Source: Phycisphaerales bacterium
GTDB lineage: Bacteria > Planctomycetota > Phycisphaerae > Phycisphaerales > SM1A02
DNA: 59,542 nucleotides
Direction of reading: 5' to 3'
Assembly: GCA_028823105.1 (NCBI GenBank)
Contig: JAPKCC010000004.1
Span: forward strand, 1-59,542
Each line of letters starts with the position of its first letter. Within the stretch, counting starts at the first letter, position 1. The notes under the pieces are model-generated. The model searched no databases and was not told the DNA's origin. It saw only the letters and a list, made by a program, of their open reading frames with translations. This document shows, one piece after another, positions 25,781-34,300 of the stretch. The position numbers and the translations under genes were made by a program.

Positions 25781-26896
25781 CATGGACTCGTTGTCGGGAA
25801 ACCGCTCGACGGCTCGGAGCAGCTGCTCAATTTGCCCGGGAGGCGGCATGGACATCAGGCGTCGTCGGAGTGCCGTCACGGTCTTCAGCTCTCGTTCACC
25901 CATCAGGAGATGCTCCTTCCGGGTTCCACTCGCGGCGAGATTGATCGCGGGGAAGAGGCGGCGTTCCGCAATGGTCCGATCGAGGATCAGTTCCATGTTG
26001 CCCGTGCCCTTGAATTCTTCAAAGATCACCTGGTCGGCACGGCTTCCCGTATCCACGAGGCAACTTGCGATGATCGTCAGGGATCCACCCTCTTCGGCCT
26101 TTCGTGCCGCTCCGAACAGCTGTTTCGGAATCTCCATGGCTCTGGAATCGAGGCCCCCGGACATCGTTCGACCACTCTGGCGGAACGATCTCGAGTTATT
26201 GAACGCCCGCCCGAGTCGGGTGATCGAATCGAGAAGCACGACCACGTCCCGTCCAGCTTCCAATTTGCGCTTGGCCCGCTCGATCGCGAGCATGCCGAGC
26301 CTGCAGTGGGTGTCCACATCCATGTCGTTGCTGGAGGCGAGCACTTCTGCGGGGACGTTCCGCCTGAAATCGGTGACCTCTTCGGGTCGTTCGTCGATGA
26401 GCAGCGCAACCACGTCGACGTCGGGGTGATTGTGCTTGATACCCATCGCGATCTGCTGAAGCAGAATCGTCTTTCCGGCCTTGGGGGGAGAGACGATCAG
26501 GCCGCGTGTCCCGAAACCGATTGGGCAGAAGAGATCGATGAGGCGACAGGCCGGAGGACATCCTGGATGTTCCAACGACAGTCGCGGAGACGGATCGATC
26601 GGTGTGAGATCCGCGAACGCCTTGCGGCTTTCGTAGGTCTCGATGTCGAGTCCTTCAATGCGAAGAATCTTGTCGACGGTCGGTCGAGGCGGACGGCCTC
26701 CGGATCGTCGCCCGCGGCGAGGCTTCTTTTCGACGACCTCAACTTCGAGTTCCTGCGAAGGCCGAAGTGCGAGTTCGTCGAGCAGATCGGTGGGAACGAA
26801 CGGATCGTCCTGGGACTCGATGAGTCCATCACCCATCTGGCGAAGCCGGGGTTCGGAGCCCTTGGAAAAATCAAGAATGCCGGTGAGACTCGTCAT
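25769..26896 (-). CDS. rho: Transcription termination factor Rho, short form
   Basis: Rho is a hexameric RNA-dependent ATPase that ends transcription. The ATPase core is complete: P-loop PPKAGKTILLQ (137-143 for the core motif), LLIDERPEEVTDFRR, Walker B VVLLDSITRLGRA, the Q-loop area SGRTMSGGLDSRAM and the R-loop FKGTGNMELILDR. The protein has only 375 residues against about 420 usually. The N-terminal helical bundle is missing, and the RNA-binding cold-shock domain is reduced to a poorly conserved stretch (residues 5-80) with a basic insert PRRGRRSGGRPPRP. An in-frame stop lies only four codons before the ATG at 26896, so the short N-terminus is not a start-choice error. Confidence 0.93.
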   Translation of the reverse strand: MTSLTGILDFSKGSEPRLRQMGDGLIESQDDPFVPTDLLDELALRPSQELEVEVVEKKPRRGRRSGGRPPRPTVDKILRIEGLDIETYESRKAFADLTPIDPSPRLSLEHPGCPPACRLIDLFCPIGFGTRGLIVSPPKAGKTILLQQIAMGIKHNHPDVDVVALLIDERPEEVTDFRRNVPAEVLASSNDMDVDTHCRLGMLAIERAKRKLEAGRDVVVLLDSITRLGRAFNNSRSFRQSGRTMSGGLDSRAMEIPKQLFGAARKAEEGGSLTIIASCLVDTGSRADQVIFEEFKGTGNMELILDRTIAERRLFPAINLAASGTRKEHLLMGERELKTVTALRRRLMSMPPPGQIEQLLRAVERFPDNESMVSA

Positions 26897-27201
26897 GTGT
26901 TGGCATCAGGAGTGACGGTCATGCTTCGTCTGGCAACCGTCGACTGGATGAGATGGAGGGGACTGCGTTTGATGCAGGTGGATTCCTGAAGAATCCTCAG
27001 AAGTTCCTAGCGGGACGATGCCGGCGAGGAAGAGGCTTGGTGCCGAAATATGGCTCGGGCGGTCCGATTCTCGTCGAGGCGTGATTCGGACTGCGACCTT
27101 CGTGCCGTCTCGATACTGCAGGCGAGGACGTCGAGGGGTGTTTCCGCCAGCGTGGGATCGCTGCGAAGTAAACCGAAGTAGAGCAGCCGCCGGAAGGGGT
27201 G
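26897..27201. other. Intergenic region upstream of rho
   Basis: These 305 bases separate psuG (minus, ending 27202) from rho (minus, starting 26896). I see no gene on either strand and no obvious hairpin terminator. It most likely holds the rho promoter and leader; leader-based autoregulation of rho is known in other bacteria but nothing here shows it directly. Confidence 0.35.
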
Positions 27202-28242
27202 TCAACTCGGAGAATCGGGCCCAGCGTGCCAATCGACGGCGATCCTCGCGGCGAGCGCCGCGTTGGAGATCAATAATGAGAGGTTCGCCGAGATCGGATT
27301 CAGGTCGAGATCGGAGATCATCGAGGCGAGCAGGAACGGGGTCACGCTCGACCCATCGATTCCTTGTGCCGCGGCTTCGGCAAGTCCGGCGTCGACGAGC
27401 ACATCCATGCGATGCGGATCGATCGCGTCGTCCGCGGGGCAGGGGTTCACGACGAGCACCCCGGAGGACTGGCCGAAATCCGACCAATGTCGTCGGCACG
27501 CATCGACGATCGCCGGGGAGTCGTCGAGTCGATGAGGAACCACTAGATCGTCGCTGAGTCCCGCCGTGAAGATCGGCAGGGCGTCGGTCCCGTACCCGAT
27601 CACCGGGACTCCCAGGGTGTCCAGCGCCTCGAGGGTCGCGGGGAGATCAAGAATCACCTTGGCTCCCGAGGCCACCACCAGCACGGGCTCGGTCGCGAGT
27701 GCTCTCAAGTCCGCGGAGATGTCGGGTCGAGTCGACCAGCCGCGGTGGACGCCGCCGATGCCTCCAGTGGCGAAAATGTTGATCGGCGCTGGGAGCGCGA
27801 GCCGGCAGGCTCTCATCGACGCTGCCACGGTCGTCCCGGCTGACGCGTTTCGAGCGGAGAGGGGACCGAAGTCTCGGTTGCTTGCCTTGGCGGCGGTCTC
27901 GTCGAGCGCGAGTGCTTCGAGCTCGCCCGGATCGAGACCGATCCGCAACGCTCCGTCGATCATCGCAATCACTGCGGGAACGGCTCCGGCATGTCGGACC
28001 GCCTGCTCAAGGAGCTGGACCGACTGGAGATTCAGCGGCGCATCCGCATCCCATGCGGGCGTCCCTCCGATCAACTCCGCGACGCGACCACCCGCCCGGA
28101 GGCATCCGGGTGCCGGTTGGCCGTCACGAGGCAGTCCGTGGGTCAACACGGCGGTCTCGAGACCAACCACGGGTCGACCCTCGGCAAGGGCATCTGCGAC
28201 CTCGGAGTGGGTCCTGACGAAGCCGGGGTCGGAGGTGCTCAT
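27202..28242 (-). CDS. psuG: Pseudouridine-5'-phosphate glycosidase
   Basis: PsuG breaks the C-C glycosidic bond of pseudouridine 5'-phosphate to give uracil and ribose 5-phosphate. Family segments are seen in order: VGLETAVLTHGLP, DGALRIGLDPGELEAL, ASAGTTVAASMRAC, IFATGGIGGVHRG, and GSSVTPFLLASM near the end. The length (346 aa) is about 40 residues over the bacterial average. Its usual partner, the kinase PsuK, is not in this window. Its ATG overlaps the stop of the DEAD-box helicase gene by four bases, so the two are made together. Confidence 0.92.
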   Translation of the reverse strand: MSTSDPGFVRTHSEVADALAEGRPVVGLETAVLTHGLPRDGQPAPGCLRAGGRVAELIGGTPAWDADAPLNLQSVQLLEQAVRHAGAVPAVIAMIDGALRIGLDPGELEALALDETAAKASNRDFGPLSARNASAGTTVAASMRACRLALPAPINIFATGGIGGVHRGWSTRPDISADLRALATEPVLVVASGAKVILDLPATLEALDTLGVPVIGYGTDALPIFTAGLSDDLVVPHRLDDSPAIVDACRRHWSDFGQSSGVLVVNPCPADDAIDPHRMDVLVDAGLAEAAAQGIDGSSVTPFLLASMISDLDLNPISANLSLLISNAALAARIAVDWHAGPDSPS

Positions 28243-29588
28243 CGTCGTCGAGTTCGAACCTTGCCCTGCATTCGTCGTGCAGGCATCTTGATCGGCACGA
28301 TGCCGCCGGGGAATGCCGCGTTGTCATTGGCCTTGACCGGCGGGGCTTCCGTCCGCTTCATCGAGGCCTCTCGATCCTGTACCCGTTTCTCGGCAAGTTC
28401 GGTCTCGGCTCTGATGTCCGCGGGGACCGGGCCGGGCTTGAATTCCCCATATTCCTTCTGTGGGATCTCGATGTTGGCGAGCATCTCGCAGTTGGTGAGC
28501 AAATCACCCTGATAGGGAGTGACAAGGCTCCATGCCACGCCATCGCGGCCGGCTCGGGCGGTCCGTCCGATCCGGTGGATGTACACCTCGGGGTCTTCGG
28601 GCAGGTCGTAGTTGATGACGTGGCTGATGCCATTGACGTCGAGACCGCGGGCCGCAAGATCGCTGGCCACCAAGACTCCCAGATCGCCGCCTCGAAGTCG
28701 ATCCATCACCTTGTTTCGCTGGCTCTGGATCATGTCTCCGTGAATGGCGTGGGCGTCGACGTTCTTGCGATTCAGGAATTTCGTCACATCATCGACGGTG
28801 CGCTTCGTTCGGCAGAAGACGACGGTCAATGCTGGGGCCTCATGCGTGAGCAGGTGATGAAGCATGTGCTTCTTGTCCCACGGCTCGACCTTGATCCAAC
28901 TTTGCGTAACCCGGGAGACCGTGAGGCTCTTCTCCTTGCTGACGATCTTGATCGGATCCTTCATGTAGGAGCGAGCGAGCTTCTCGATCTCGTCGGAGAT
29001 CGTAGCGCTGACGAAAATCGTTTGGGGACGCTGTCTCATGCCGCCGAGGATCTTCCGGATGTCGTCGCGGAATCCGATGTCAAGCATCCGGTCCACTTCG
29101 TCCAGAACCGCCATTCGCACGGTGTCGTAGGGGAGCATCCGTCGATCGTGGAGGTCCATCACGCGACCTGGCGTGCCGACGACGATCTCCGGTCCTCGTT
29201 CGAGCTTCGGGGCTTGCGCGGTGATCCGTTGGCCGCCGTAGACGGGAACCACCGAGAGCGGTGTTCCGGTGCCGAGATCCTTGATCTCACGCGCGACCTG
29301 AATCGCGAGTTCGCGAGTCGGGACGAGGACCAGCGCCGCAAAGTGGTCGCCGGGCTTGATCGTCGCGAGCATCGGAAGACCGAAGGCCGCCGTCTTGCCG
29401 GTTCCGGTCTTGGCCTGGCCAAGGACGTGTCGGCCGGAGAGCGCCGCGGGAATCAGGGACGACTGGATCTTCGTCGGATGTACGAAGCCGCTCGCCGTGA
29501 TACCTGCGAGGACGTCCTCAGGGAGTCCGAGATCGGCGAAGGTCTTGGAAGTGTCGAACGTCTCGTCGTCCTTGGCTTCCTCGGCCAT
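28239..29588 (-). CDS. DEAD-box ATP-dependent RNA helicase
   Basis: The two RecA-like domains of an RNA helicase are clear: Q-motif region FADLGLPEDVLAGITASGFV, motif I AKTGTGKT, Ia PTRELA, motif III SATI, and motif VI HRIGRTARAGR. Motif II reads DEVD instead of DEAD, a tolerated variant. Such helicases remodel structured RNA in ribosome assembly or mRNA decay. The ATG at 29588 (MAEEAKDDETFDTSKTF) is used; an in-frame ATG at 29738 would add 50 unconserved residues. The C-terminal tail is basic (KMPARRMQGKVRTRRR), typical for RNA binding. The gene is divergent from alr and coupled to psuG. Confidence 0.92.
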   Translation of the reverse strand: MAEEAKDDETFDTSKTFADLGLPEDVLAGITASGFVHPTKIQSSLIPAALSGRHVLGQAKTGTGKTAAFGLPMLATIKPGDHFAALVLVPTRELAIQVAREIKDLGTGTPLSVVPVYGGQRITAQAPKLERGPEIVVGTPGRVMDLHDRRMLPYDTVRMAVLDEVDRMLDIGFRDDIRKILGGMRQRPQTIFVSATISDEIEKLARSYMKDPIKIVSKEKSLTVSRVTQSWIKVEPWDKKHMLHHLLTHEAPALTVVFCRTKRTVDDVTKFLNRKNVDAHAIHGDMIQSQRNKVMDRLRGGDLGVLVASDLAARGLDVNGISHVINYDLPEDPEVYIHRIGRTARAGRDGVAWSLVTPYQGDLLTNCEMLANIEIPQKEYGEFKPGPVPADIRAETELAEKRVQDREASMKRTEAPPVKANDNAAFPGGIVPIKMPARRMQGKVRTRRR

Positions 29589-29801
29589 GGCCTCGGAATT
29601 GATCGAAGGCTCGTTCTCTTGGGGTGGGGTCTTGTCCGTCGAAGTCGTCAAAATTGGAACTCGCAGATGCGATTGACCCGGCTGTCTTTGATGATGGCCG
29701 GTAGAATCCGTCGATAGTACCCAAAGCGGAGGCCCCATAGCGACGTCACCGGGTGTTACGTTGCTTGAGTCCCCGACTTTTCGGACTCTTCATTCCAAAT
29801 C

Positions 29802-31037
29802 ATGCCGACGACCAGTTCAATTCGAATCGATCTGGATGCTCTTGAGGGAAATCTCGAGGCGGTCGCGAAGGCGGCTGGTGGCGGGATACCGGATTGGAAG
29901 CGGGTTTGTGCGGTCGTCAAATCCGACGCCTACGGCCTCGGAGCCCCCAGAATCGCTGGATCGATGGCCGAGATGGGTGTCCGGACATTTGCGGCCTATC
30001 ACCCGGAAGAGGCTCTTTCGGTGGCCTGCGCGGCTCGAGGAGCGGATGTCCTCGTCCTGATGCCGGTCCACCAACTCGATCGAGGCGGTGCCGCCATGCA
30101 CCTGCTTGCGGACGGGAAGCTGCATTTCACCGCCCATTCGATCGATCAGGTCCGGGATCTTGAGCTCGAGGCGGCCGGACTTGGCATCGTGCTCCCAATG
30201 CATCTCGAACTGGACACGGGTATGGGACGTGGGGGATGCGAGGATCGCGACGCCCTCGGCATTCTCGCTCATATCAGACAAAGCTCCCGAATGCGGCTCG
30301 CCGGAGTCATGACGCATTTGCCCGACGCCCTCGACGATGCGGATTCCGCTCGTGATCGTGGACGTCGATTTCGGTCGTTTCTGGAAGAGGCGGGCGACCT
30401 TGTCCCTGCCGAGGCCCGTCGTCACGCCGCCGCCACAGCGGCGCTGCACGACTCGACCCTTCGATTCGACATGGTCCGCGTAGGGCTCGCCTGGACCGGG
30501 CATCACCCACGAGGGGCCGCCCTGACACCGTCTTCGATCAGCCTCAAGCCGGCGATCTCGTGGTGGTCGCGCCTGATTCAGGTTCGCCGGCTCTCCGCCG
30601 GGCGGACAATCGGCTACGGCTGCACGACGACCATTGATCGAGATACCGTCGCCGGACTGGTTCCCGTTGGTTACGCGGACGGTCTTCCTTCGAGCCGGAC
30701 CGGGCCTCACCGGCTCGTGGTTCACGGGCAGCGGGGGGCCGTCTCGGTTCCGGTGCTTGGTCGGATGAACATGGATCAGTGCGTGGTGGATCTCACGGAC
30801 GTCGGTCCGGTCGACGCGCACGCCGACGTCGAGATCATCTCCGCCGATGCGGATTCACCGGTGGCGTTGCCCCGGGTGGCCGCTCGCTCGGAAGTGATGC
30901 CATACGAACTCCTCTGCGGGCTTTCGGCCCGGATTCCACGGATGATCGTCACCAGCGGCGTGCGGAGAGAAGCGAGTCAAGCGACCGGACTTGCGGTCGA
31001 TCCCGCCGAATCCAGAAACCGGATCGGATTCGGCTGA
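29802..31037 (+). CDS. alr: Alanine racemase
   Basis: Alr is a PLP enzyme that makes D-alanine for peptidoglycan. The PLP-binding Lys is K40 in AVVKSDAYGLG, and a catalytic-type Tyr is in RTIGYGCTTTI (about residue 271). The late GRMNMDQCVVDLTDV and the beta-domain loops are canonical. The length of 411 residues is somewhat long because of a C-terminal extension with no known role. It starts 213 bases from the divergent helicase gene and is followed 71 bases later by mqnA on the same strand. Confidence 0.94.
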   Translation: MPTTSSIRIDLDALEGNLEAVAKAAGGGIPDWKRVCAVVKSDAYGLGAPRIAGSMAEMGVRTFAAYHPEEALSVACAARGADVLVLMPVHQLDRGGAAMHLLADGKLHFTAHSIDQVRDLELEAAGLGIVLPMHLELDTGMGRGGCEDRDALGILAHIRQSSRMRLAGVMTHLPDALDDADSARDRGRRFRSFLEEAGDLVPAEARRHAAATAALHDSTLRFDMVRVGLAWTGHHPRGAALTPSSISLKPAISWWSRLIQVRRLSAGRTIGYGCTTTIDRDTVAGLVPVGYADGLPSSRTGPHRLVVHGQRGAVSVPVLGRMNMDQCVVDLTDVGPVDAHADVEIISADADSPVALPRVAARSEVMPYELLCGLSARIPRMIVTSGVRREASQATGLAVDPAESRNRIGFG

Positions 31038-31108
31038 TCGAGCCGTCCGGCCGATTCGAGGGGACATCGCCCCCGAATCGATCGCCGAATCGTGTTCCGG
31101 AACCTAGC

Positions 31109-31966
31109 ATGTCGCCAATGGTGCATTCGACTGAAACCGAACTCCGCCTCGGAGTCGTCTCCTATCTCAACACGCTTCCGTTGATCGACGGTCTCGAGCG
31201 GGCCGAGGGTGTTCGGATCTTCTCCGACGTTCCGTCGAAGCTGGCTGGCGCCCTCGAGGCGGGAGAGACGGATCTCTCGCTCTGTTCGGTCATTGACCAG
31301 CAACGAGCCGCAGTTCCCCTGACGTTGGTTCCGGTAGGCCAGATCGGCTGCGACGGAGCCACCTGGACGGTCAGGCTCTTTTCGCGCCGACCCATTCCCG
31401 AAATCGAAGAGGTGGCCTACGACACGGACAGTCACACATCCGTCGCACTGCTCAGAGTGCTTCTCTCGCAGCAGCATGGACTGACGCCGGCATTCACTCC
31501 GATTCAGGCTCGGAATGTGGCGATGGCCGACTGGCCGGATGTAGTCCTACTCATCGGCGACAAGGTGGTTCAATGCGGGCCGTCCGCGGAGACGCATCCT
31601 TTTCAACTTGATCTCGGTACCGCGTGGCACGAACTCACCGGGCTGCCATTCGTATTCGCTTCGTGGTTCTGTCGTGCGGACATCGACGGCCCCGCCCGGG
31701 ATCGGGTTCGCAGACTCGCGATCATCGTCGACCACGCGCGTCGTCGGAACGCAAAGAGAATCCCGAACATCGCGCATCAACATGCCGAGGCGCATGGTTG
31801 GCGTGCGGATCAGGCAATCGAGTATCTCGATACGAGGCTTCGTTTCGAGTGCACGCCTCGTTCGATCGAGTCGATTCGAGTCTTCCTCGACGCGGCGGCG
31901 AAGATCGACGCGATTCCCGACCCTCAGCCTCTTCAAATCGCTGATGACGTGCTGGTCCACGCATGA
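31109..31966 (+). CDS. mqnA: Chorismate dehydratase, futalosine menaquinone pathway
   Basis: MqnA removes water from chorismate to give 3-[(1-carboxyvinyl)oxy]benzoate, the first step of the futalosine route to menaquinone. The type-2 periplasmic-binding-like fold opens with RLGVVSYLNTLPLIDGL, and continues with ETDLSLCSVID and a late aromatic-rich LPFVFASWFCRAD, as in the family. The 285-residue length is typical. The ATG at 31109 is preferred; one at 31118 is possible. The presence of mqnA indicates that the organism makes menaquinone without the classic men pathway. It overlaps the sigma-like gene by ATGA (31963-31966). Confidence 0.9.
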   Translation: MSPMVHSTETELRLGVVSYLNTLPLIDGLERAEGVRIFSDVPSKLAGALEAGETDLSLCSVIDQQRAAVPLTLVPVGQIGCDGATWTVRLFSRRPIPEIEEVAYDTDSHTSVALLRVLLSQQHGLTPAFTPIQARNVAMADWPDVVLLIGDKVVQCGPSAETHPFQLDLGTAWHELTGLPFVFASWFCRADIDGPARDRVRRLAIIVDHARRRNAKRIPNIAHQHAEAHGWRADQAIEYLDTRLRFECTPRSIESIRVFLDAAAKIDAIPDPQPLQIADDVLVHA

Positions 31967-33612
31967 CGATCGCTGACGGCTATCGCACGTCGGCCATCTC
32001 CCTCGTCCATCGCCAGTTCGGGTTCGCGGGGACCAAGGTCATCCGTCGCCATCTGTCGGAACTCCTGAAGGTCTACCCAGAATTCGATCCTTCGAGGTCG
32101 TATCCGCTTTCGTGGTTCGTCTTCCGGATCACCGGCGTCGCCGCGGCGGACGAATCCGTCGAGGATCTTGTGATCTCGGGGACGGATCTACTGGCGGATG
32201 CGGGGCTCCTCATCGATCGTCTGGCGTCACGGCTCGGCCCGGAGGCCTTCGAGCCGGACCTCGACATCACCGCAGAGGAGGTCGCTCGGCGACTCGGCGT
32301 CTCTCGCCGCACCGTGCAACGCTGGCGACCCGCCGGATTGCCGATGCGACTCGCCCGTTTTCCGAACGGTGGCGCGAGGTCCGTCTGTCGTGTCCTGATC
32401 CTCGACGCCTTCATCGCTCGAAACGAGGCGCGAATCGAGAAGGCGCGTCGTTCGAGCGAGCATCGAACCCGCCGAAGCACTCTGGAGATCAGAGAGGGTT
32501 CGACCGGCCGACCGGATTCTGATGGGGGAGATTCTGTGATCGCGACGCCCTTGGGGCGTCAGCGACCGTCGCGATCACGCTCGGATCGCGCCCGGGTCGC
32601 CAGGCTGATCGGGCGGGGCGAACGATGGCGAATTCCGCTGGTCGACCTTCAAATGCACGTCGATCGGAGTCGGGCGGTCGTTCGACGCCTCGCCCTGCAG
32701 GCTCGAGTCGATCATCTGGGGGTGATCGAATCGCCGGTATTCGTTCCGCCGAATCTCGACCGACCCGAGGCGGCGGAAGTCTTCGGAGTTGCCGGACTAC
32801 TCGACGCCAAAGCGGATGAACGTTCGCGACTCTCTCTCGCCGACGCGCTGGAGGCGATTCGCCACTCGCTCGGACAGGAAGACGAGGAGATCATCCGGGC
32901 TCGCATCGCCGCGATGCATTTTTCCAGAGCTCGGGCTCACGAGGGGCTTACGCAGATCGCATCCCGATCTGGACCGATCCGGGAACACGACATCGATCGC
33001 GTCGAGTCGGATCTCCGATGGTGGGGGATGCTCCTGGAGCGAGCCACGATTTCGGGCCTCGGCTCCGGCGTACAGCGATTCGAACAGTCGATCGGTCGGC
33101 GGATTGAGCAACTTCCTGCGAAGCGGGTCAATGATGCGATTGAACTGGTGATCGATGGTGTCGCCGATGCGGTGCAAGCCTTCGATCCGACCCGCCGCAC
33201 GCGTGGGCACAGTCTTGATCGGTCGGTCGGCCTGACCGTCTCTCGAAGCGTCGCCCGATCATCTGCGTGGTCGGAGATCACCGGCGCTCGCCGGCGGGCG
33301 ATGCCTGATTCCATCGGCAGCGTCACCACGCTCCGGTGCGTGCCGGAGCCAGTGAGGAGTCTCCTCGCCCCGGTTCGATGGTGGCGAATGCTTGAGATGG
33401 ATGCTCGGGCGGAGATCGAGGCGAGGCCCGGTTTCGAGGCGTTCTCAATTCGGTTCGGACTGCAGGTGCCGGGCCGACCTCGATCGATGCTCGAGACTGG
33501 TCGAGTGATCGGAGTTCCATCGCCGCGCTGGTCGAAGGACGTCCACGGGGTCGTTCGCGAGCTCCGGCGATGTGCGGTTTCGTCGCTTCGATCCCCGGCG
33601 ACTCGGGAATGA
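31963..33612 (+). CDS. Putative divergent sigma-70-like protein with an extra helix-turn-helix
   Basis: This 549-residue protein is not recognised as a named family. At 102-125 it has a helix-turn-helix of the MerR/excisionase look (ITAEEVARRLGVSRRTVQRW). At 393-431, LVIDGVADAVQAFDPTRRT and the following SLDRSVGLTVSRSVAR keep the spacing of sigma region 2.2-2.4 (DLIQEGxxGLxRAVxxFDxxRG, then an aromatic/Arg helix). At 484-536 the text FSIRFGLQVPGRPRSMLETG followed by RVIGVPSPRWSKDVHGVV and RELRR mimics region 4 (RFGL, GRP, LEExGRxLGVxxxRVRQIE, ALRKLR). Typical DNA-contact residues are poorly kept, so it may be a degenerate or specialised factor. It is translationally coupled to mqnA. Confidence 0.55.
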   Translation: MTIADGYRTSAISLVHRQFGFAGTKVIRRHLSELLKVYPEFDPSRSYPLSWFVFRITGVAAADESVEDLVISGTDLLADAGLLIDRLASRLGPEAFEPDLDITAEEVARRLGVSRRTVQRWRPAGLPMRLARFPNGGARSVCRVLILDAFIARNEARIEKARRSSEHRTRRSTLEIREGSTGRPDSDGGDSVIATPLGRQRPSRSRSDRARVARLIGRGERWRIPLVDLQMHVDRSRAVVRRLALQARVDHLGVIESPVFVPPNLDRPEAAEVFGVAGLLDAKADERSRLSLADALEAIRHSLGQEDEEIIRARIAAMHFSRARAHEGLTQIASRSGPIREHDIDRVESDLRWWGMLLERATISGLGSGVQRFEQSIGRRIEQLPAKRVNDAIELVIDGVADAVQAFDPTRRTRGHSLDRSVGLTVSRSVARSSAWSEITGARRRAMPDSIGSVTTLRCVPEPVRSLLAPVRWWRMLEMDARAEIEARPGFEAFSIRFGLQVPGRPRSMLETGRVIGVPSPRWSKDVHGVVRELRRCAVSSLRSPATRE

Positions 33613-33643
33613 AAACACCGCCGCGAACGGGTTCGCGGCGGTG
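33611..33643 (-). terminator. Rho-independent terminator of rplM-rpsI
   Basis: Perfect 13-bp arms CACCGCCGCGAAC and GTTCGCGGCGGTG with a 2-base apex; on the minus strand the hairpin is followed by TTTTC. It lies 47 bases after the rpsI stop and also borders the stop of the plus-strand sigma-like gene at 33612. Confidence 0.8.
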
Positions 33644-33690
33644 CATGGTGTTCTTGCTGGACGTCGATCGGCGGGCGGATGCCCGGAAGA

Positions 33691-34245
33691 TCAACGCTTC
33701 GAGAACTGGAAGCGACGGCGAGCACCGGGCTGCCCGGGCTTCTTGCGTTCCACTTCGCGAGCATCACGGGTCAAGAACCCGTTCTCTCGAAGGGCCGGTT
33801 CAAGTGTGGGGTCGTACTCACGGAGGGCTCGGGCGATGCCGAGGATGATGGCACCAGACTGGCCGGTGAAACCACCGCCGTCGGCGTTCACGAACACATC
33901 GACGTTGCCTTCGGTCCCGGTCTTCTGGAGGACCGAACGAATCGCGTTCTGATCTCGAAGTTCGGTGAAGTAGGTATCGAGGGGCTTCTGGCCCTTCTTC
34001 GTTCCGTGAATCTGGAATTCACCCTTGCCTGCCTTGATTCGAACGCGGGCGACGGAGCTCTTCCGGCGACCGGTTCCACGGAACCAACCGTGGGCGTCGG
34101 GACCGCGACTCACGTGGACGGGGGCGACTTCCATCGCGGTCGACTCGACGCCGCCGAGGGTGATGCCCTCGATGGCCGGAATCTCGGCGACTTCGCCGAC
34201 TTCGACGGTCTCGGTGTTCTCGGTGTTCTCAGTGTTGTCGGTCAT
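33691..34245 (-). CDS. rpsI: 30S ribosomal protein uS9
   Basis: uS9 lies in the head of the small subunit, with its C-terminal tail reaching the P-site tRNA. The core is recognisable: GTGRRKSSVARVRIKAGKGE, GGGFTGQSGAIILGIARALR and the C-terminal RKKPGQPGARRRFQFSKR, with the invariant terminal KR. An acidic N-terminal extension of about 55 residues, starting MTDNTENTENTETVEVGEV, is not part of the usual protein of about 130 residues. It is co-transcribed with rplM, 55 bases upstream. Confidence 0.95.
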   Translation of the reverse strand: MTDNTENTENTETVEVGEVAEIPAIEGITLGGVESTAMEVAPVHVSRGPDAHGWFRGTGRRKSSVARVRIKAGKGEFQIHGTKKGQKPLDTYFTELRDQNAIRSVLQKTGTEGNVDVFVNADGGGFTGQSGAIILGIARALREYDPTLEPALRENGFLTRDAREVERKKPGQPGARRRFQFSKR

Positions 34246-34300
34246 GTTCGATTCGAATCCGGTCTAGATCGGTGTTGGTGCGGAATATCGATAGGTTCGG

